64,000 nt of DNA from Malikia granosa. GTDB lineage: Bacteria > Pseudomonadota > Gammaproteobacteria > Burkholderiales > Burkholderiaceae_C. How positions within the stretch are numbered: position 1 is the stretch's first letter; each line of letters opens with the position of its first letter. The notes beneath the pieces were generated by a model, which saw only the letters and a list, made by a program, of their open reading frames with translations, searched no databases and was not told the origin of the DNA. The position numbers were made by a program, and so were the translations under genes. The stretch is taken from the NCBI RefSeq assembly GCF_002980595.1, contig NZ_PVLQ01000027.1, positions 186,001 through 250,000 on the forward strand, in the 5' to 3' direction. Positions 15,960-25,755 of this stretch are shown piece by piece.

Positions 15960-16820
15960 ATGGATATGCAAAACACTTCCCTCCTGTATCGCCGCCGCAA
16001 GACGGCCAACGCGATCGGCCTGACCCTGTCCATGCTTGCCATGGTGCTGGGCCTGATCGTGCTGCTCTGGATCCTCAGCGTGCTGTTCGCCAACGGCCTG
16101 TCCGCGCTGGACTGGAACATGTTCACCCAGTCGACCCCGGCACCCGGCACCGAAGGTGGCGGCCTGGCCAACGCCATCTACGGCAGCCTGCTGATCGTCG
16201 GCTTCACGATCCTGATCGCGACCCCGGTCGGCGTCTTCGCCGGCGTCTACCTGGCCGAGTACGGCGACCAGAGCAAGACCGCCGAGCTGACCCGCTTCGT
16301 GACCGACATCATGCTGTCGGCGCCCTCGATCGTGCTGGGCCTGTTCGTCTACGCGATCTTCGTGGCCCAGGTCGGCCATTTCTCGGGCTGGGCCGGCACC
16401 ATCGCGCTGTCGCTGATCGCGATTCCGGTCATGGTCCGCACCACCGAGAACATGCTGCGCCTGGTGCCGCCGACGCTGCGCGAGGCCGCCTTCGGCCTGG
16501 GCGCACCGCGCTGGAAGGTCGCCACCTTCATCACCCTGCGCGCGGCCAAGAGCGGCGTCATCACCGGCCTGCTGCTGGCCATCGCCCGCATCAGCGGCGA
16601 GACCGCCCCGCTGCTGTTCACGGCGCTGAACAACCAGTTCTTCAGCTCGGACATGTCCAAGCCGATCGCCAACCTGCCGGTCGTGATCTACCAGTTCGCC
16701 ATGAGCCCCTACGACAACTGGGTCCGCCTGGCCTGGGGCGGCGCGCTGCTGATCACCATGACGGTGCTGGTGCTCAACATCCTGGCCCGCGTCTTCTTCC
16801 GCGAAAAGGTGGCTGGCTGA
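15960..16820 (+). CDS. pstA: Phosphate ABC transporter permease PstA
   Basis: 286 aa with about six transmembrane helices (first around IGLTLSMLAMVLGLIVLLWIL) and the coupling-loop motif REAAFGLGAPRWKVATFITL. Pairs with PstC. It starts 28 bp after pstC. The length and the block GVYLAEYGDQSK are typical of PstA. Confidence 0.96.
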   Translation: MDMQNTSLLYRRRKTANAIGLTLSMLAMVLGLIVLLWILSVLFANGLSALDWNMFTQSTPAPGTEGGGLANAIYGSLLIVGFTILIATPVGVFAGVYLAEYGDQSKTAELTRFVTDIMLSAPSIVLGLFVYAIFVAQVGHFSGWAGTIALSLIAIPVMVRTTENMLRLVPPTLREAAFGLGAPRWKVATFITLRAAKSGVITGLLLAIARISGETAPLLFTALNNQFFSSDMSKPIANLPVVIYQFAMSPYDNWVRLAWGGALLITMTVLVLNILARVFFREKVAG

Positions 16821-16880
16821 GCTGTCTCGCCCGCCTGAAACCCATCCTCCACTGAACCCCTTCAGCGAGAACCCCTTCCC

Positions 16881-17657
<777 letters not shown>

Positions 17658-17662
17658 TCACG

Positions 17663-18361
17663 ATGGAAAAACATCTCTCCAGCCAGTTCGACGCCGAGCT
17701 CAACCGCATCTCGACCCAGGTGCTCGAGATGGGCGGCGTCGTCGAGTCCCAGCTGCAGCAGGTGCTCTACGCGCTGTCGCACCTGAGCGCCGAGACCTGC
17801 ACCCAGGTGCTCGAGATCGAGGACAAGGTCAACCGCATGGAAGTGCAGATCGACCATGACGTGACCTCGACCATGAGCCGGCGCCAGCCGACCGCGCGCG
17901 ACCTGCGCCTGCTGGTCGGCACCGCGCGCATCATCATCAATCTCGAGCGCGCCGGCGACGAGGTCTGCACCATCGCCAAGATGCTCAAGTCCACGCTGGA
18001 CAACGGCATGCCGCGCGCGCTGCCGACCACCGAGCTGCGCGTGGCCGGCAGCCTGGCCTCCGACCTGCTGCATCGCTCGCTCGATGCCTTCGCGCGCATG
18101 GATGTCAAGGCCGCGCTGACCGTGATCAAGGGCGACGAGGCGATCGACGTCGAGCATGAAGGCCTGACGCGCAAGCTGCTGACCTACATGATGGAAGACC
18201 CGCGCACCATCAGCTCGGGGCTGAACCTGATGTTCCTGGCGCGTGCGATCGAGCGCATCGGCGACCATGCCGCCAACATCGCCGAGGCCGTGATCTACAT
18301 CGCCAAGGGCGCCGACGTCCGTCACACCACGGAAGCGGAGCGGGAGGCGGCTATCAAATGA
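17663..18361 (+). CDS. phoU: Phosphate signalling protein PhoU
   Basis: 232 aa, built of two similar three-helix PhoU repeats (about 15-110 and 125-220). RIIINLERAGDEVCTIAKM and AIERIGDHAANIAEAV are the two conserved metal-cluster E/D-x-x-D stretches. Links Pst to PhoR to keep the Pho regulon off when phosphate is plentiful. The ATG is at 17663, and the stop overlaps the phoB start (ATGA). Confidence 0.96.
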   Translation: MEKHLSSQFDAELNRISTQVLEMGGVVESQLQQVLYALSHLSAETCTQVLEIEDKVNRMEVQIDHDVTSTMSRRQPTARDLRLLVGTARIIINLERAGDEVCTIAKMLKSTLDNGMPRALPTTELRVAGSLASDLLHRSLDAFARMDVKAALTVIKGDEAIDVEHEGLTRKLLTYMMEDPRTISSGLNLMFLARAIERIGDHAANIAEAVIYIAKGADVRHTTEAEREAAIK

Positions 18362-19086
18362 GGAAGATGCCGCGCGTGCTGGTGGTGGAGGACGAGCCGG
18401 CGATCGCTGAACTGATCGCCGTCAACCTGCGCCACAACGGCTTTGCCCCCACGGTCGTGTTCGATGGCGCCGCTGCCCAGCGCGAGATCGATGCCGTCCT
18501 GCCCGATGTCGTCCTGCTCGACTGGATGCTGCCGGGCGAGAGCGGTGTCGCGCTGGCCAAGCGCTGGCGTTCGCAGGAGCGCACCAAGCCGGTCCCCATC
18601 ATCATGCTGACCGCCCGGACCGAGGAGTCGGACAAGGTGCAGGGACTCGATGCCGGGGCCGACGACTATGTCACCAAGCCGTTCTCGACCCATGAGCTGC
18701 TCGCGCGCATCCGCGCCGTCCTGCGCCGCCGCGCGCCCGAGATCGTCAACGATTCGGTCCAGGTCGGCGAGCTGCACCTCGATGCCGCGACCTACCGCGT
18801 CAGCCACCAGGGGCGCGAGCTCAAGGTCGGCCCGACCGAGTTCAAGCTGCTGCATTTCCTCATGAAGCATCCCGAGCGCGTGCACACGCGCGGCTCGCTG
18901 CTCGACCGGGTCTGGGGCGACCATGTCTTCATCGAGGAGCGCACCGTCGACGTCCATGTCAAGCGCCTGCGCGAGTCGCTCGGCGAGGCCGGCAAGATGA
19001 TCGAGACCGTGCGCGGCGCCGGCTACCGCCTGAGCGCGCAGGCCGTGCTCAAGTCGCTGCGGCCCGGCATCGCCGCTTCGGCATGA
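18358..19086 (+). CDS. phoB: Phosphate regulon response regulator
   Basis: 242 aa, OmpR/PhoB family. The receiver domain (1-120) has the acidic VEDEP, phospho-acceptor in VVLLDWMLPG and switch Lys in VTKPF. The winged helix (about 135-230) includes GPTEFKLLHFLMKHPERV and ERTVDVHVKRLRESL. Binds Pho boxes such as the one before pstS. It overlaps phoU and phoR by 4 bp each, so the genes form one translationally coupled set. Confidence 0.97.
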   Translation: MRKMPRVLVVEDEPAIAELIAVNLRHNGFAPTVVFDGAAAQREIDAVLPDVVLLDWMLPGESGVALAKRWRSQERTKPVPIIMLTARTEESDKVQGLDAGADDYVTKPFSTHELLARIRAVLRRRAPEIVNDSVQVGELHLDAATYRVSHQGRELKVGPTEFKLLHFLMKHPERVHTRGSLLDRVWGDHVFIEERTVDVHVKRLRESLGEAGKMIETVRGAGYRLSAQAVLKSLRPGIAASA

Positions 19087-20432
19087 TCAGGCGCCTGATC
19101 GAGCTGTTGGCCCTGACGGCTGCCGGCGGCTCCGCGGCACTGGTCCTCGATGCCGAGCCGCTGCAGCTGATCGGCGGTGCCGGCACCGGCGCCATGCTCT
19201 GGCTGATGATAGACCAGCACCGGCTCGGGCGCTTTCGCGACTGGCTGCGCCAGGGCCACCCGTCGGCGGCGCCCGATCTGCCGGACGACTGGACCGAGCT
19301 GGTCGAGCGCAGCCAGAAGGGCTTCAAGCTGCTGCAGCGCGAGACACGCAAGGTCGAGGACCGGCTGCAGCAGCTGATCGCCGCCTTCGAGGCCTCGCCC
19401 AACGGTCTGCTGGTGCTCGACAGCGCCGAGCGCATCATCCTGTGCAACCAGGCCGTGGCCGACCATCTCGGCTTCGATGTCAAGCGCGACCTGGGCCAGC
19501 ACCTGCTCAACCTGGTGCGCGATCCGGCCTTCGTCGCCTACCTCAAGGGCGGCGACTATTCCCAGCCGGTCGAGATCCAGGTGCGCGCCCTGGCCGGCGT
19601 GCAGCCGAGCCGGATCTCGCTCCAGCTCCATTCCTACGGCTTTGGCAACAAGCTGCTGCTGACGCGCGACATCACCAGCGTCGAGCTGGCCGACACCATG
19701 CGGCGCGATTTCGTCGCCAATGTCTCGCACGAGATCCGCACCCCGCTGACCGTGCTGAGCGGCTTCGTCGAGACCCTGCTGAGCTACGACCTGTCGGCCG
19801 AGGAGCGCGAGCGCTATCTGCTGCTGATGAACCAGCAGTCGCAGCGCATGATGACCCTGGTCAACGACTTGCTGCTGCTGTCACGCCTCGAAGGCACGCC
19901 GGCGCCCGGCACCGCCGAGTGGATGCCCGCCCATGAACTGCTCGACCATGTGGTCGAGGATGGTCGTTCCCTGTCCGACCTGATCGCCGAAGGCTCGCAC
20001 GACATCTGCGCCGATGCCGGGGCCGACTTCGAGCTCGCCGGTTCGCGCACCGAACTGCTGAGCGCGATGTCCAACCTGCTCAGCAATGCCGTGCGCTACA
20101 CGCCACCGGGTGGCGTCATTCGTGCCGGCTGGCGCCTGCTGCCGCAGGGCGGTGCCGAATACTGGGTCAGCGATACCGGCCCTGGCATCGAGGCCGAGCA
20201 TGTCCCGCGCCTGACCGAGCGCTTCTACCGCGTCGACCGCAGCCGTTCGCGCGAGACCGGCGGCACCGGCCTGGGACTGGCCATCGTCAAGCATGTGGTG
20301 CAGCGCCACGGCGGCCAGCTGCGCATCGACAGCGTGGTCGGCCAGGGTTCGACCTTCCGCATCCAGCTGCCGGCCAGCCGGGTCCGCCCGCTCGACCTCC
20401 CGGCCAAGCCGGCAGACGCCATCAGCGCCTGA
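19083..20432 (+). CDS. phoR: Phosphate regulon sensor histidine kinase
   Basis: 449 aa. An N-terminal hydrophobic segment (about 1-45) anchors it in the membrane without a large periplasmic domain. A PAS domain (about 95-190), HisKA with FVANVSHEIRTPLTVLSGF (phospho-His) and HATPase with SNLLSNAVRYTPPGG and RETGGTGLGLAIVKHV follow. Phosphorylates PhoB. The 3' end overlaps the convergent gene at 20422 by 11 bp. Confidence 0.96.
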   Translation: MIRRLIELLALTAAGGSAALVLDAEPLQLIGGAGTGAMLWLMIDQHRLGRFRDWLRQGHPSAAPDLPDDWTELVERSQKGFKLLQRETRKVEDRLQQLIAAFEASPNGLLVLDSAERIILCNQAVADHLGFDVKRDLGQHLLNLVRDPAFVAYLKGGDYSQPVEIQVRALAGVQPSRISLQLHSYGFGNKLLLTRDITSVELADTMRRDFVANVSHEIRTPLTVLSGFVETLLSYDLSAEERERYLLLMNQQSQRMMTLVNDLLLLSRLEGTPAPGTAEWMPAHELLDHVVEDGRSLSDLIAEGSHDICADAGADFELAGSRTELLSAMSNLLSNAVRYTPPGGVIRAGWRLLPQGGAEYWVSDTGPGIEAEHVPRLTERFYRVDRSRSRETGGTGLGLAIVKHVVQRHGGQLRIDSVVGQGSTFRIQLPASRVRPLDLPAKPADAISA

Positions 20433-22140
20433 GATAGACCAGCAGGCCGTCGCGGTTCTCGCGCAGGCGCGGCACCTTGCGCAGCGCGCGCCACTGCGAC
20501 AGGTCGACGGTCTGCGCCAGCCGGGCAGCGGCCTTGGGCTCGACCACCAGCAGCTGGCAGTCGCTGCGCCGGTCGCGCCTGGCACGCTCGAGCTTGAGGC
20601 CGCCATGGTATTGCAGACCTGCGATCTGCGAGCCATTGAGGCCGTGCACCAGCACGCAGCTGCCCGCAGGCGCCAGTGCCGCGATGCGCCGCGAGATCGG
20701 CTCCTGCCCCATGCCATAGTTCAAGGCCGGCAGCCAGAGCGTCATCAGCAGCAGCCAGCACAGCGTGCTGCCGCCGGCCGACAGCACCAGCCCCTTCCAG
20801 AGCGCAGGCCGGTAGCGCCCGAGCCGCCAGGCCAGCGCGATCAGCCAGGCCAGGCTGCCGAGCAGAGCCGGCAGCAGCAGCGTCCAGTCGAGTTCCGGCT
20901 TGAAGCCGGGCAGCAGGCGCAGCACATTGGCGGCGGGCTTGGCCGGCGCACCGGTCTGCAGCGCCAGCCAGTAGAACCAGATCAGCAGCGCGCAGCCGCT
21001 GAAGAACAGCAGCGCGAACCAGTCGATCAGCGCGGTCACGCTGCGCGACAGCGTCGGCAGCGCGAAGGCTGCCAGGCAGGCCAGTGCGGGCAGCGCCAGC
21101 AGCAGCGCGCGGTCGCTGGCATCGAGCAGCCAGCAAGAAGCCATGCCGACCACGGCGAACCAGATTGGCAGCAGCAGGTGGGTGTTGCCCAGGCGCCGGC
21201 GCCAGCGCCAGACCGTCAGCAGTGCGAGCAGGCCGGCTGGCCAGCTGAACCACAGCAGCAGCCGACCGAAGCGGCGCCAATGCGCCAGGTCGGTCCAGGC
21301 CGCCCAGTCGCTGAGCTGCTCGAAGCGGCTCGGCAGCTCGAGCCGCCAGGCCAGCAGCGCCGCCAGCAGGGTGCCGGAGGCGCAGAACGCCAGCAGCCAT
21401 GGGTCTGCGGCACCGTTGCGGCCTGAGCGCTTGAGCCGCAGCGACCAGGCCAGCCAGCCGCCGCCCAGGGCCAGTCCGACCCAGGGCGCACCGCTGAGTG
21501 CCAGGCCGACGGCACCCAGCCACCAGGCGGCTGCGCTGACGCCGCGCCAGCGGCTGCCCGGACTCGACAGACGCGCGCAGGCAAACAGCAGCAGCGACGC
21601 AAAGGCCAGCTGGGCCGCATCCGGCGTGGTCTCGTGCGCCAGCTGGGCCAGACCCAGGCTGGCGACCAGCGCCAGCAGCGCCGCGTCGGCCAGCGCGCGC
21701 GCATAGTCCTGCGGCCGGGCTTCGCCGCCGAAGGCGAAGGCGACCGGCTGCGCATTGGGCAGGCTGGCGAGCTGGTAGGCCGCCATCCAGGTGCAGCTCA
21801 GCGCCAGCGCGAGCAGCAGCCCGTAGGGCAGGCGCGCGGCGAGCTCGGCCGGCAGGAAGGGCAGCAGCTTGATGCTGGCGGCTCCCAGCCAGTAGGGCAG
21901 CCAGGCCTGGACCGCGGCGGGTTCGCCCAGCAGTTGCGGATGCAGCCAGTCGCCCGCACCCTGAGCCAGCTCGAGCATGACGCCGAACGAGGCCAGGTCA
22001 GGGCCGCTCCAGGGCTGGCGGCCGAGCAGGCCGGGCAGCACATAGACCAGTCCGAGCAGCAGCAGGATCCAGCGTGGCAGCCTGCGCGCCGCCTGCTGGG
22101 AGACGATTGCCGGGGTAGGGGAATGCAGCTCAGGCACCAT
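20422..22140 (-). CDS. Polytopic membrane protein, ArnT/PMT-like glycosyltransferase
   Basis: 572 aa with a dozen or so hydrophobic helices spread over residues 20-450 and a soluble C-terminal part (about 470-572). QPWSGPDLASFGVMLELAQG after the first helix resembles the acidic first periplasmic loop of GT-C glycosyltransferases that add lipid-linked sugars to lipid A or proteins. The match is by overall layout, so substrate and exact family are uncertain. Monocistronic, convergent with phoR and overlapping it by 11 bp. Confidence 0.7.
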   Translation of the reverse strand: MVPELHSPTPAIVSQQAARRLPRWILLLLGLVYVLPGLLGRQPWSGPDLASFGVMLELAQGAGDWLHPQLLGEPAAVQAWLPYWLGAASIKLLPFLPAELAARLPYGLLLALALSCTWMAAYQLASLPNAQPVAFAFGGEARPQDYARALADAALLALVASLGLAQLAHETTPDAAQLAFASLLLFACARLSSPGSRWRGVSAAAWWLGAVGLALSGAPWVGLALGGGWLAWSLRLKRSGRNGAADPWLLAFCASGTLLAALLAWRLELPSRFEQLSDWAAWTDLAHWRRFGRLLLWFSWPAGLLALLTVWRWRRRLGNTHLLLPIWFAVVGMASCWLLDASDRALLLALPALACLAAFALPTLSRSVTALIDWFALLFFSGCALLIWFYWLALQTGAPAKPAANVLRLLPGFKPELDWTLLLPALLGSLAWLIALAWRLGRYRPALWKGLVLSAGGSTLCWLLLMTLWLPALNYGMGQEPISRRIAALAPAGSCVLVHGLNGSQIAGLQYHGGLKLERARRDRRSDCQLLVVEPKAAARLAQTVDLSQWRALRKVPRLRENRDGLLVYLRR

Positions 22141-22153
22141 GGCTCCATGATAA

Positions 22154-22181
22154 AAAAAAGCAGCCCGGAGGCTGCTTTTTT
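22154..22181 (-). terminator. Terminator after rpmE2 (reads in both directions)
   Basis: GCAGCC-CGGA-GGCTGC flanked by A6 and T6, so the hairpin has a T-tract on either strand. On the minus strand it ends the L31 gene, and it also separates it from the membrane-protein gene that begins at 22140. Confidence 0.9.
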
Positions 22182-22204
22182 CGGGGCTCGAAAGCGACCA
22201 AGAA

Positions 22205-22459
22205 TTACTTGACGCTGCGGGCGAAGCGGTTGCGGAACTTCTCGACGCGGCCGCCCATGGTGTCGACCGACTTCTGGGTGCCGGTGTAGAACGGGTGCGA
22301 TTCGCTCGAGGTATCCAGCTTGAACAGCGGCAGCTTGCGGCCGTCTTCCATCTCGATCATCTCCTTCGTGTTGGCGCAGGAGCGGGTCACGAACTTGAAG
22401 CCGTTGGACAGGTCCACGAAGCAGACTTCGCGGTAGTTGGGGTGAATGCCTTCTTTCAT
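22205..22459 (-). CDS. rpmE2: Ribosomal protein L31, type B
   Basis: 84 aa. [20 protein letters not shown] and HPFYTGTQK are L31 blocks; the CxxC zinc pairs of type A are missing (only isolated Cys13 and Cys28), so this is the zinc-free type B. An upstream in-frame start would add 23 unrelated residues and is rejected. Part of the large ribosomal subunit. In many bacteria the type B copy is induced by zinc shortage through Zur; no clear Zur site was recognised here. Confidence 0.95.
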   Translation of the reverse strand: MKEGIHPNYREVCFVDLSNGFKFVTRSCANTKEMIEMEDGRKLPLFKLDTSSESHPFYTGTQKSVDTMGGRVEKFRNRFARSVK

Positions 22460-22546
22460 CGCATTTCCTAAGTATTGGGTCAGCGGCGGCAGCCGCATCC
22501 AGCCTATTCCGGATGAACTTTCCGCCAAAAGCCTTTGATTATAGCC

Positions 22547-23809
22547 TCAACCGCCGCGGCGCATGAGGTCGAAGAACTCGTGGTTGTTCTTGGTCTGCTT
22601 CATGCTCTTGAGCACCATCTCCATCGCCTCGATCTCGTCCATGTTGTACATGAACTGGCGCAGGATGCGGGTCTTCTGCAGGATCTCGGGCTGCAGCAGC
22701 AGTTCCTCGCGGCGCGTGCCGCTGCGGTTGAGCTGGATCGAGGGGAAGACGCGCTTCTCGTACAGGCGGCGGTCGAGGTGGATCTCGCAGTTGCCGGTGC
22801 CCTTGAATTCCTCGAAGATCACCTCGTCCATGCGGCTGCCGGTATCGACCAGCGCGGTCGCGATGATGGTCAGCGAGCCGCCTTCCTCGACATTGCGCGC
22901 GGCGCCGAAGAAGCGCTTGGGGCGCTGCAGCGCATTGGCGTCGACGCCGCCGGTCAGCACCTTGCCCGAGCTCGGCAGCACGTTGTTGTAGGCGCGCGCC
23001 AGTCGCGTGATCGAGTCGAGCAGGATCACCACGTCCTTTTTCAGTTCGACCAGGCGCTTGGCGCGCTCGATCACCATCTCGGCCACATGCACATGGCGCG
23101 CGGCCGGCTCGTCGAAGGTGGAAGCGATCACGTCGCCGCGCACGGTGCGCTGCATCTCGGTGACTTCTTCCGGGCGCTCGTCGACCAGCAGCACCATCAG
23201 CTCGACTTCCGGGTGGTTGGTCGTGATGGCGTGGCAGATATGCTGCATCATCACCGTCTTGCCGCTCTTCGGGGGTGCCACGATCAGCGCGCGCTGGCCC
23301 TTGCCGATCGGCGCGATGATGTCGATCACGCGGCCGGTCACGTTCTCCTCGCCCTTCATCTCGCGCTCGAGCTTCATCTGCTCCTTCGGGAACAGCGGCG
23401 TGAGGTTCTCGAACATGATCTTGTGCTTGTTCTGCTCGGGCGGCAGGCCGTTGATCTTGTCGAGCTTGTTGAGCGCGAAGTAGCGCTCGCCGTCCTTCGG
23501 AATCCGGACCTCGCCCTCGATCATGTCGCCGGTGTGCAGGTTGAAGCGGCGGATCTGGCTCGGCGAGATGTAGATGTCGTCGGTGGACGCCGTGAAGCTG
23601 GTGTCCATCGCGCGCAGGAAGCCGAAGCCATCGGGCAGGACTTCGAGCACGCCGTCGGCGAACACCAGCTCGCCGGTCTTGGCGCGCTTCTTGATGATCG
23701 CGAACATCAGCTCCTGCTTGCGCATGCGGCCGGTGTTCTCGATTTCCAGGGCTTCGGCTTGCTTGAGCACTTCAGACACGTGCAGTGCCTTGAGTTCGTT
23801 CAGATGCAT
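22547..23809 (-). CDS. rho: Transcription termination factor Rho
   Basis: 420 aa, normal length. Begins [19 protein letters not shown] (Rho N-terminal helical domain), followed by the cold-shock-like RNA-binding domain (DGFGFLRA around residue 65) and the ATPase domain with Walker [27 protein letters not shown] and [18 protein letters not shown] are conserved. The start at 23809 is set by GGAG eight bases upstream; the longer frame adds 25 low-quality residues. Hexameric RNA translocase. Confidence 0.98.
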   Translation of the reverse strand: MHLNELKALHVSEVLKQAEALEIENTGRMRKQELMFAIIKKRAKTGELVFADGVLEVLPDGFGFLRAMDTSFTASTDDIYISPSQIRRFNLHTGDMIEGEVRIPKDGERYFALNKLDKINGLPPEQNKHKIMFENLTPLFPKEQMKLEREMKGEENVTGRVIDIIAPIGKGQRALIVAPPKSGKTVMMQHICHAITTNHPEVELMVLLVDERPEEVTEMQRTVRGDVIASTFDEPAARHVHVAEMVIERAKRLVELKKDVVILLDSITRLARAYNNVLPSSGKVLTGGVDANALQRPKRFFGAARNVEEGGSLTIIATALVDTGSRMDEVIFEEFKGTGNCEIHLDRRLYEKRVFPSIQLNRSGTRREELLLQPEILQKTRILRQFMYNMDEIEAMEMVLKSMKQTKNNHEFFDLMRRGG

Positions 23810-23934
23810 GGACGTTACTCCGCAGCGGGAGTGGTGTAAGTGATGGGGGGTGGATGTCGACGCGGCTGAGCTGGCGCGTGGCATCGAAAGGGGAAAGGCC
23901 TGTCTGGGGCGCTGTGTCAGGCCATTATGACAGG

Positions 23935-23962
23935 AAACCGCCCCGGCCTTGCACCGGAGCGG
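23935..23962 (-). terminator. Possible weak terminator after trxA
   Basis: On the minus strand CCGCTCCGG-TGCAAGG-CCGGGGCGG forms a 9-bp stem with one G-U pair, followed by only three T residues. It sits 13 bp past the trxA stop; termination may be partial, allowing some read-through toward rho. Confidence 0.5.
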
Positions 23963-23974
23963 CTGGGACTTGCC

Positions 23975-24307
23975 TCAGGCCAGTTGCTGGTCGATGAAGG
24001 CGGTCAACTGGGCCTTGCTCAGCGCGCCGACCTTGGTCGCGGCGAGCTGGCCGTCCTTGAACACCATCAGCGTCGGGATGCCGCGGATGCCGAACTTGGC
24101 CGGGACTTCGCGGTTGTCGTCGACGTTCATCTTCGCGACCTGCAGCTTGCCCTGGTAGCTGGTGGCGACTTCGTCAAGGATAGGAGCAATCATCTTGCAG
24201 GGACCGCACCACTCGGCCCAGAAGTCGACCAACACCGGCGAGCCGGCATTGATGACTTCGGTTTCGAAGGTTGCGTCGGTAACTTGTTTGATCAGCTCGT
24301 TGGCCAT
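23975..24307 (-). CDS. trxA: Thioredoxin 1
   Basis: 110 aa with the redox motif WCGPC in [14 protein letters not shown] and the cis-Pro in [11 protein letters not shown]. Reduces protein disulfides in the cytoplasm using electrons from thioredoxin reductase. Its place just before rho, in the same direction, is a common betaproteobacterial arrangement. Confidence 0.97.
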   Translation of the reverse strand: MANELIKQVTDATFETEVINAGSPVLVDFWAEWCGPCKMIAPILDEVATSYQGKLQVAKMNVDDNREVPAKFGIRGIPTLMVFKDGQLAATKVGALSKAQLTAFIDQQLA

Positions 24308-24874
24308 GGCTAGTCTGGATCGGTTCGCGGTTGCTGGTGGTGAGCACCTGTGGATCAGGCGCCAGAATCAAAACATTATAGACCCCGGTACCGGGCCGCG
24401 AGCGCCGCCGGCCTTGGCGGCGCAGGAGCGGCCGATCTGGCGTTTCCTGGTCGTTGCCGGCGTGCCGCATGGCGGCTCCGGCAGGCATTTCCGCTCCGGC
24501 CGGCAACACTTTGCCAAGTCATTGATTTTTCACGAATTTCGGCAGTTGCCCAGAATTTCTGTGGATAACATTGTGGGAAAGTCGTGGAACGCTGGGCCTG
24601 CCCCTCGAGAAAAAGGCGCCGGAAGTGGTTTGCCCATAAAATAGGCATCAATAAAAAATAAATAAAATCAATTACTTGCAAGGAGTGTATGAAATTGTGA
24701 CGGAGCCGTGTCGTCGGGGGCTGCAATGCTGTTTTTGCTTCGGGGCATGTGCATAAGATGCCCCCTTTCATCTGATCAAAATGATCGACTTGCCTGCCGC
24801 ATCGCCCTTGACGCCAGCCAGCGCTTGTCCGACCATCGACAGCACAACGCGAGGCAAATCCAGAGGAGGGCCGG
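24308..24874. other. 567-bp intergenic region with AT-rich island and hairpin
   Basis: No supported gene over about 20 codons. The segment 24636-24680 is almost pure A/T in a GC-rich chromosome (TAAAATAGGCATCAATAAAA and onward). Just after it, AAGGAGTGT precedes ATGAAATTGTGA, a three-codon frame (M-K-L-stop) with a strong ribosome site. A 7-bp stem-loop, GGGGCAT / ATGCCCC, lies at 24742-24764. It contains the trxA promoter region and a promoter for the 24875 gene, and possibly a small RNA or attenuator. The 24310-24520 part is GC-rich with nothing recognisable. Confidence 0.45.
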
Positions 24875-25114
24875 ATGGACGATATCGTGATTACCAGGGG
24901 CGGGGTCAACTTCACGCTGCAGCACCAGGGCTATGCCGGTGACGAGAGCGTGGTCGGCGAGCTCTACAAGCTCGTGGCCGAATACGACGGTCCGCCCGAG
25001 GACCTCGACTGGCCGGACGACGACGAGGTCTCGGCCGCCGCCGGCCTGACCCTGACCACGCTCGAGCCCGCCAGCGGCGACAGGCTCGAGACCACGCTGG
25101 TGGTCGAGGGCTGA
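24875..25114 (+). CDS. Small acidic hypothetical protein
   Basis: 79 aa, strongly acidic in the middle (DGPPEDLDWPDDDE). A very good ribosome site (AGAGGAGGG) precedes the ATG, and it is the only gene on the plus strand here. No family recognised. The start MDDIVITRGGVNFTLQHQGY suggests a short beta-rich fold. Reality as a gene is supported by the ribosome site and by codon use like its neighbours. Confidence 0.65.
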   Translation: MDDIVITRGGVNFTLQHQGYAGDESVVGELYKLVAEYDGPPEDLDWPDDDEVSAAAGLTLTTLEPASGDRLETTLVVEG

Positions 25115-25166
25115 GCCTGCCGCGCCGCGCAGGCGGCCCGGCCCGCTGGCGCCATGGTCCAGGCCG

Positions 25167-25403
25167 CTATTCCAGCGGCGGTTCCTGCATCGTGATGACG
25201 CCGAACGGACAACGAATCGCGCAGTAGGCGCAGCCGGTGCAGAGATGGGCATCGTGCAGGCTGGAATGCTTCTTCCAGCCGCTGCGCTCGAGCGAGAGCA
25301 GGTCGAGCGGGCAGGCCGCCACGCACCAGCCGCAGCCGGTGCAGCGCTTGAGGTCGATCGCTGGCAGCCGCTGGCCGCGCTGGCTGGGGGTGTCGCCGGG
25401 CAT
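25167..25403 (-). CDS. Dicluster 4Fe-4S ferredoxin
   Basis: 78 aa with two cluster motifs, CTGCGWCVAACP (about 21-32) and CTGCAYCAIRCP (about 54-65), each C-x2-C-x2-or-3-C-x3-C-P. A bacterial 2[4Fe-4S]-type electron carrier. It follows azlD by 16 bp on the same strand and may be cotranscribed, but no partner enzyme is visible nearby. Confidence 0.88.
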   Translation of the reverse strand: MPGDTPSQRGQRLPAIDLKRCTGCGWCVAACPLDLLSLERSGWKKHSSLHDAHLCTGCAYCAIRCPFGVITMQEPPLE

Positions 25404-25419
25404 GGGGCGTCCTGCTGCT

Positions 25420-25755
25420 TCAGCTCGCGCCGAGGTTGCGCAGCAGCACGTACAGGCCGGTGCCGGCCAGGATGCTCAGCAGCGGGTTGCGGCTGCGCCA
25501 TTGCAGCCCTGCCGCCAGGCCGGCGCTAAGCAGCTCGGGCCAGGGGCCGGATGCATGTTCGCGCGCCGATCCCACCAGCGTGTGCAGCAGCAGCAGGGTC
25601 ATGATGGCCAGCGGCAGGAAGCGGCCGAGCCGGCGCACGATGGCGTGGCTTTGCAGCCAGCGCGAGGCGACGAAGGGCAGGGCGCGCAGCGCGAAGGTGA
25701 TCAGCGCCATCACGGCGATGGCGCCCAGGGCGTAGGTGGGTTCAATCATCGGCAT
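25420..25755 (-). CDS. azlD: Branched-chain amino acid exporter small subunit, AzlD family
   Basis: 111 aa with four hydrophobic segments; ITFALRALPFVASRW near the N-terminus is an AzlD hallmark. It overlaps the azlC 3' end by 14 bp, the usual AzlCD pairing. The complex exports branched-chain or related amino acids (known for the family). Confidence 0.9.
   Translation of the reverse strand: MPMIEPTYALGAIAVMALITFALRALPFVASRWLQSHAIVRRLGRFLPLAIMTLLLLHTLVGSAREHASGPWPELLSAGLAAGLQWRSRNPLLSILAGTGLYVLLRNLGAS

Noticed and set aside
24742-24764. Hairpin read as a Rho-independent terminator
   Set aside because: Only three T residues follow and no gene ends just upstream on that strand; kept as an unexplained structure.
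24376-24915. A 179-codon minus-strand frame in the trxA intergenic region
   Set aside because: No ribosome site, mixed composition through an AT-rich island, and it overlaps the well-supported start of the 24875 gene.
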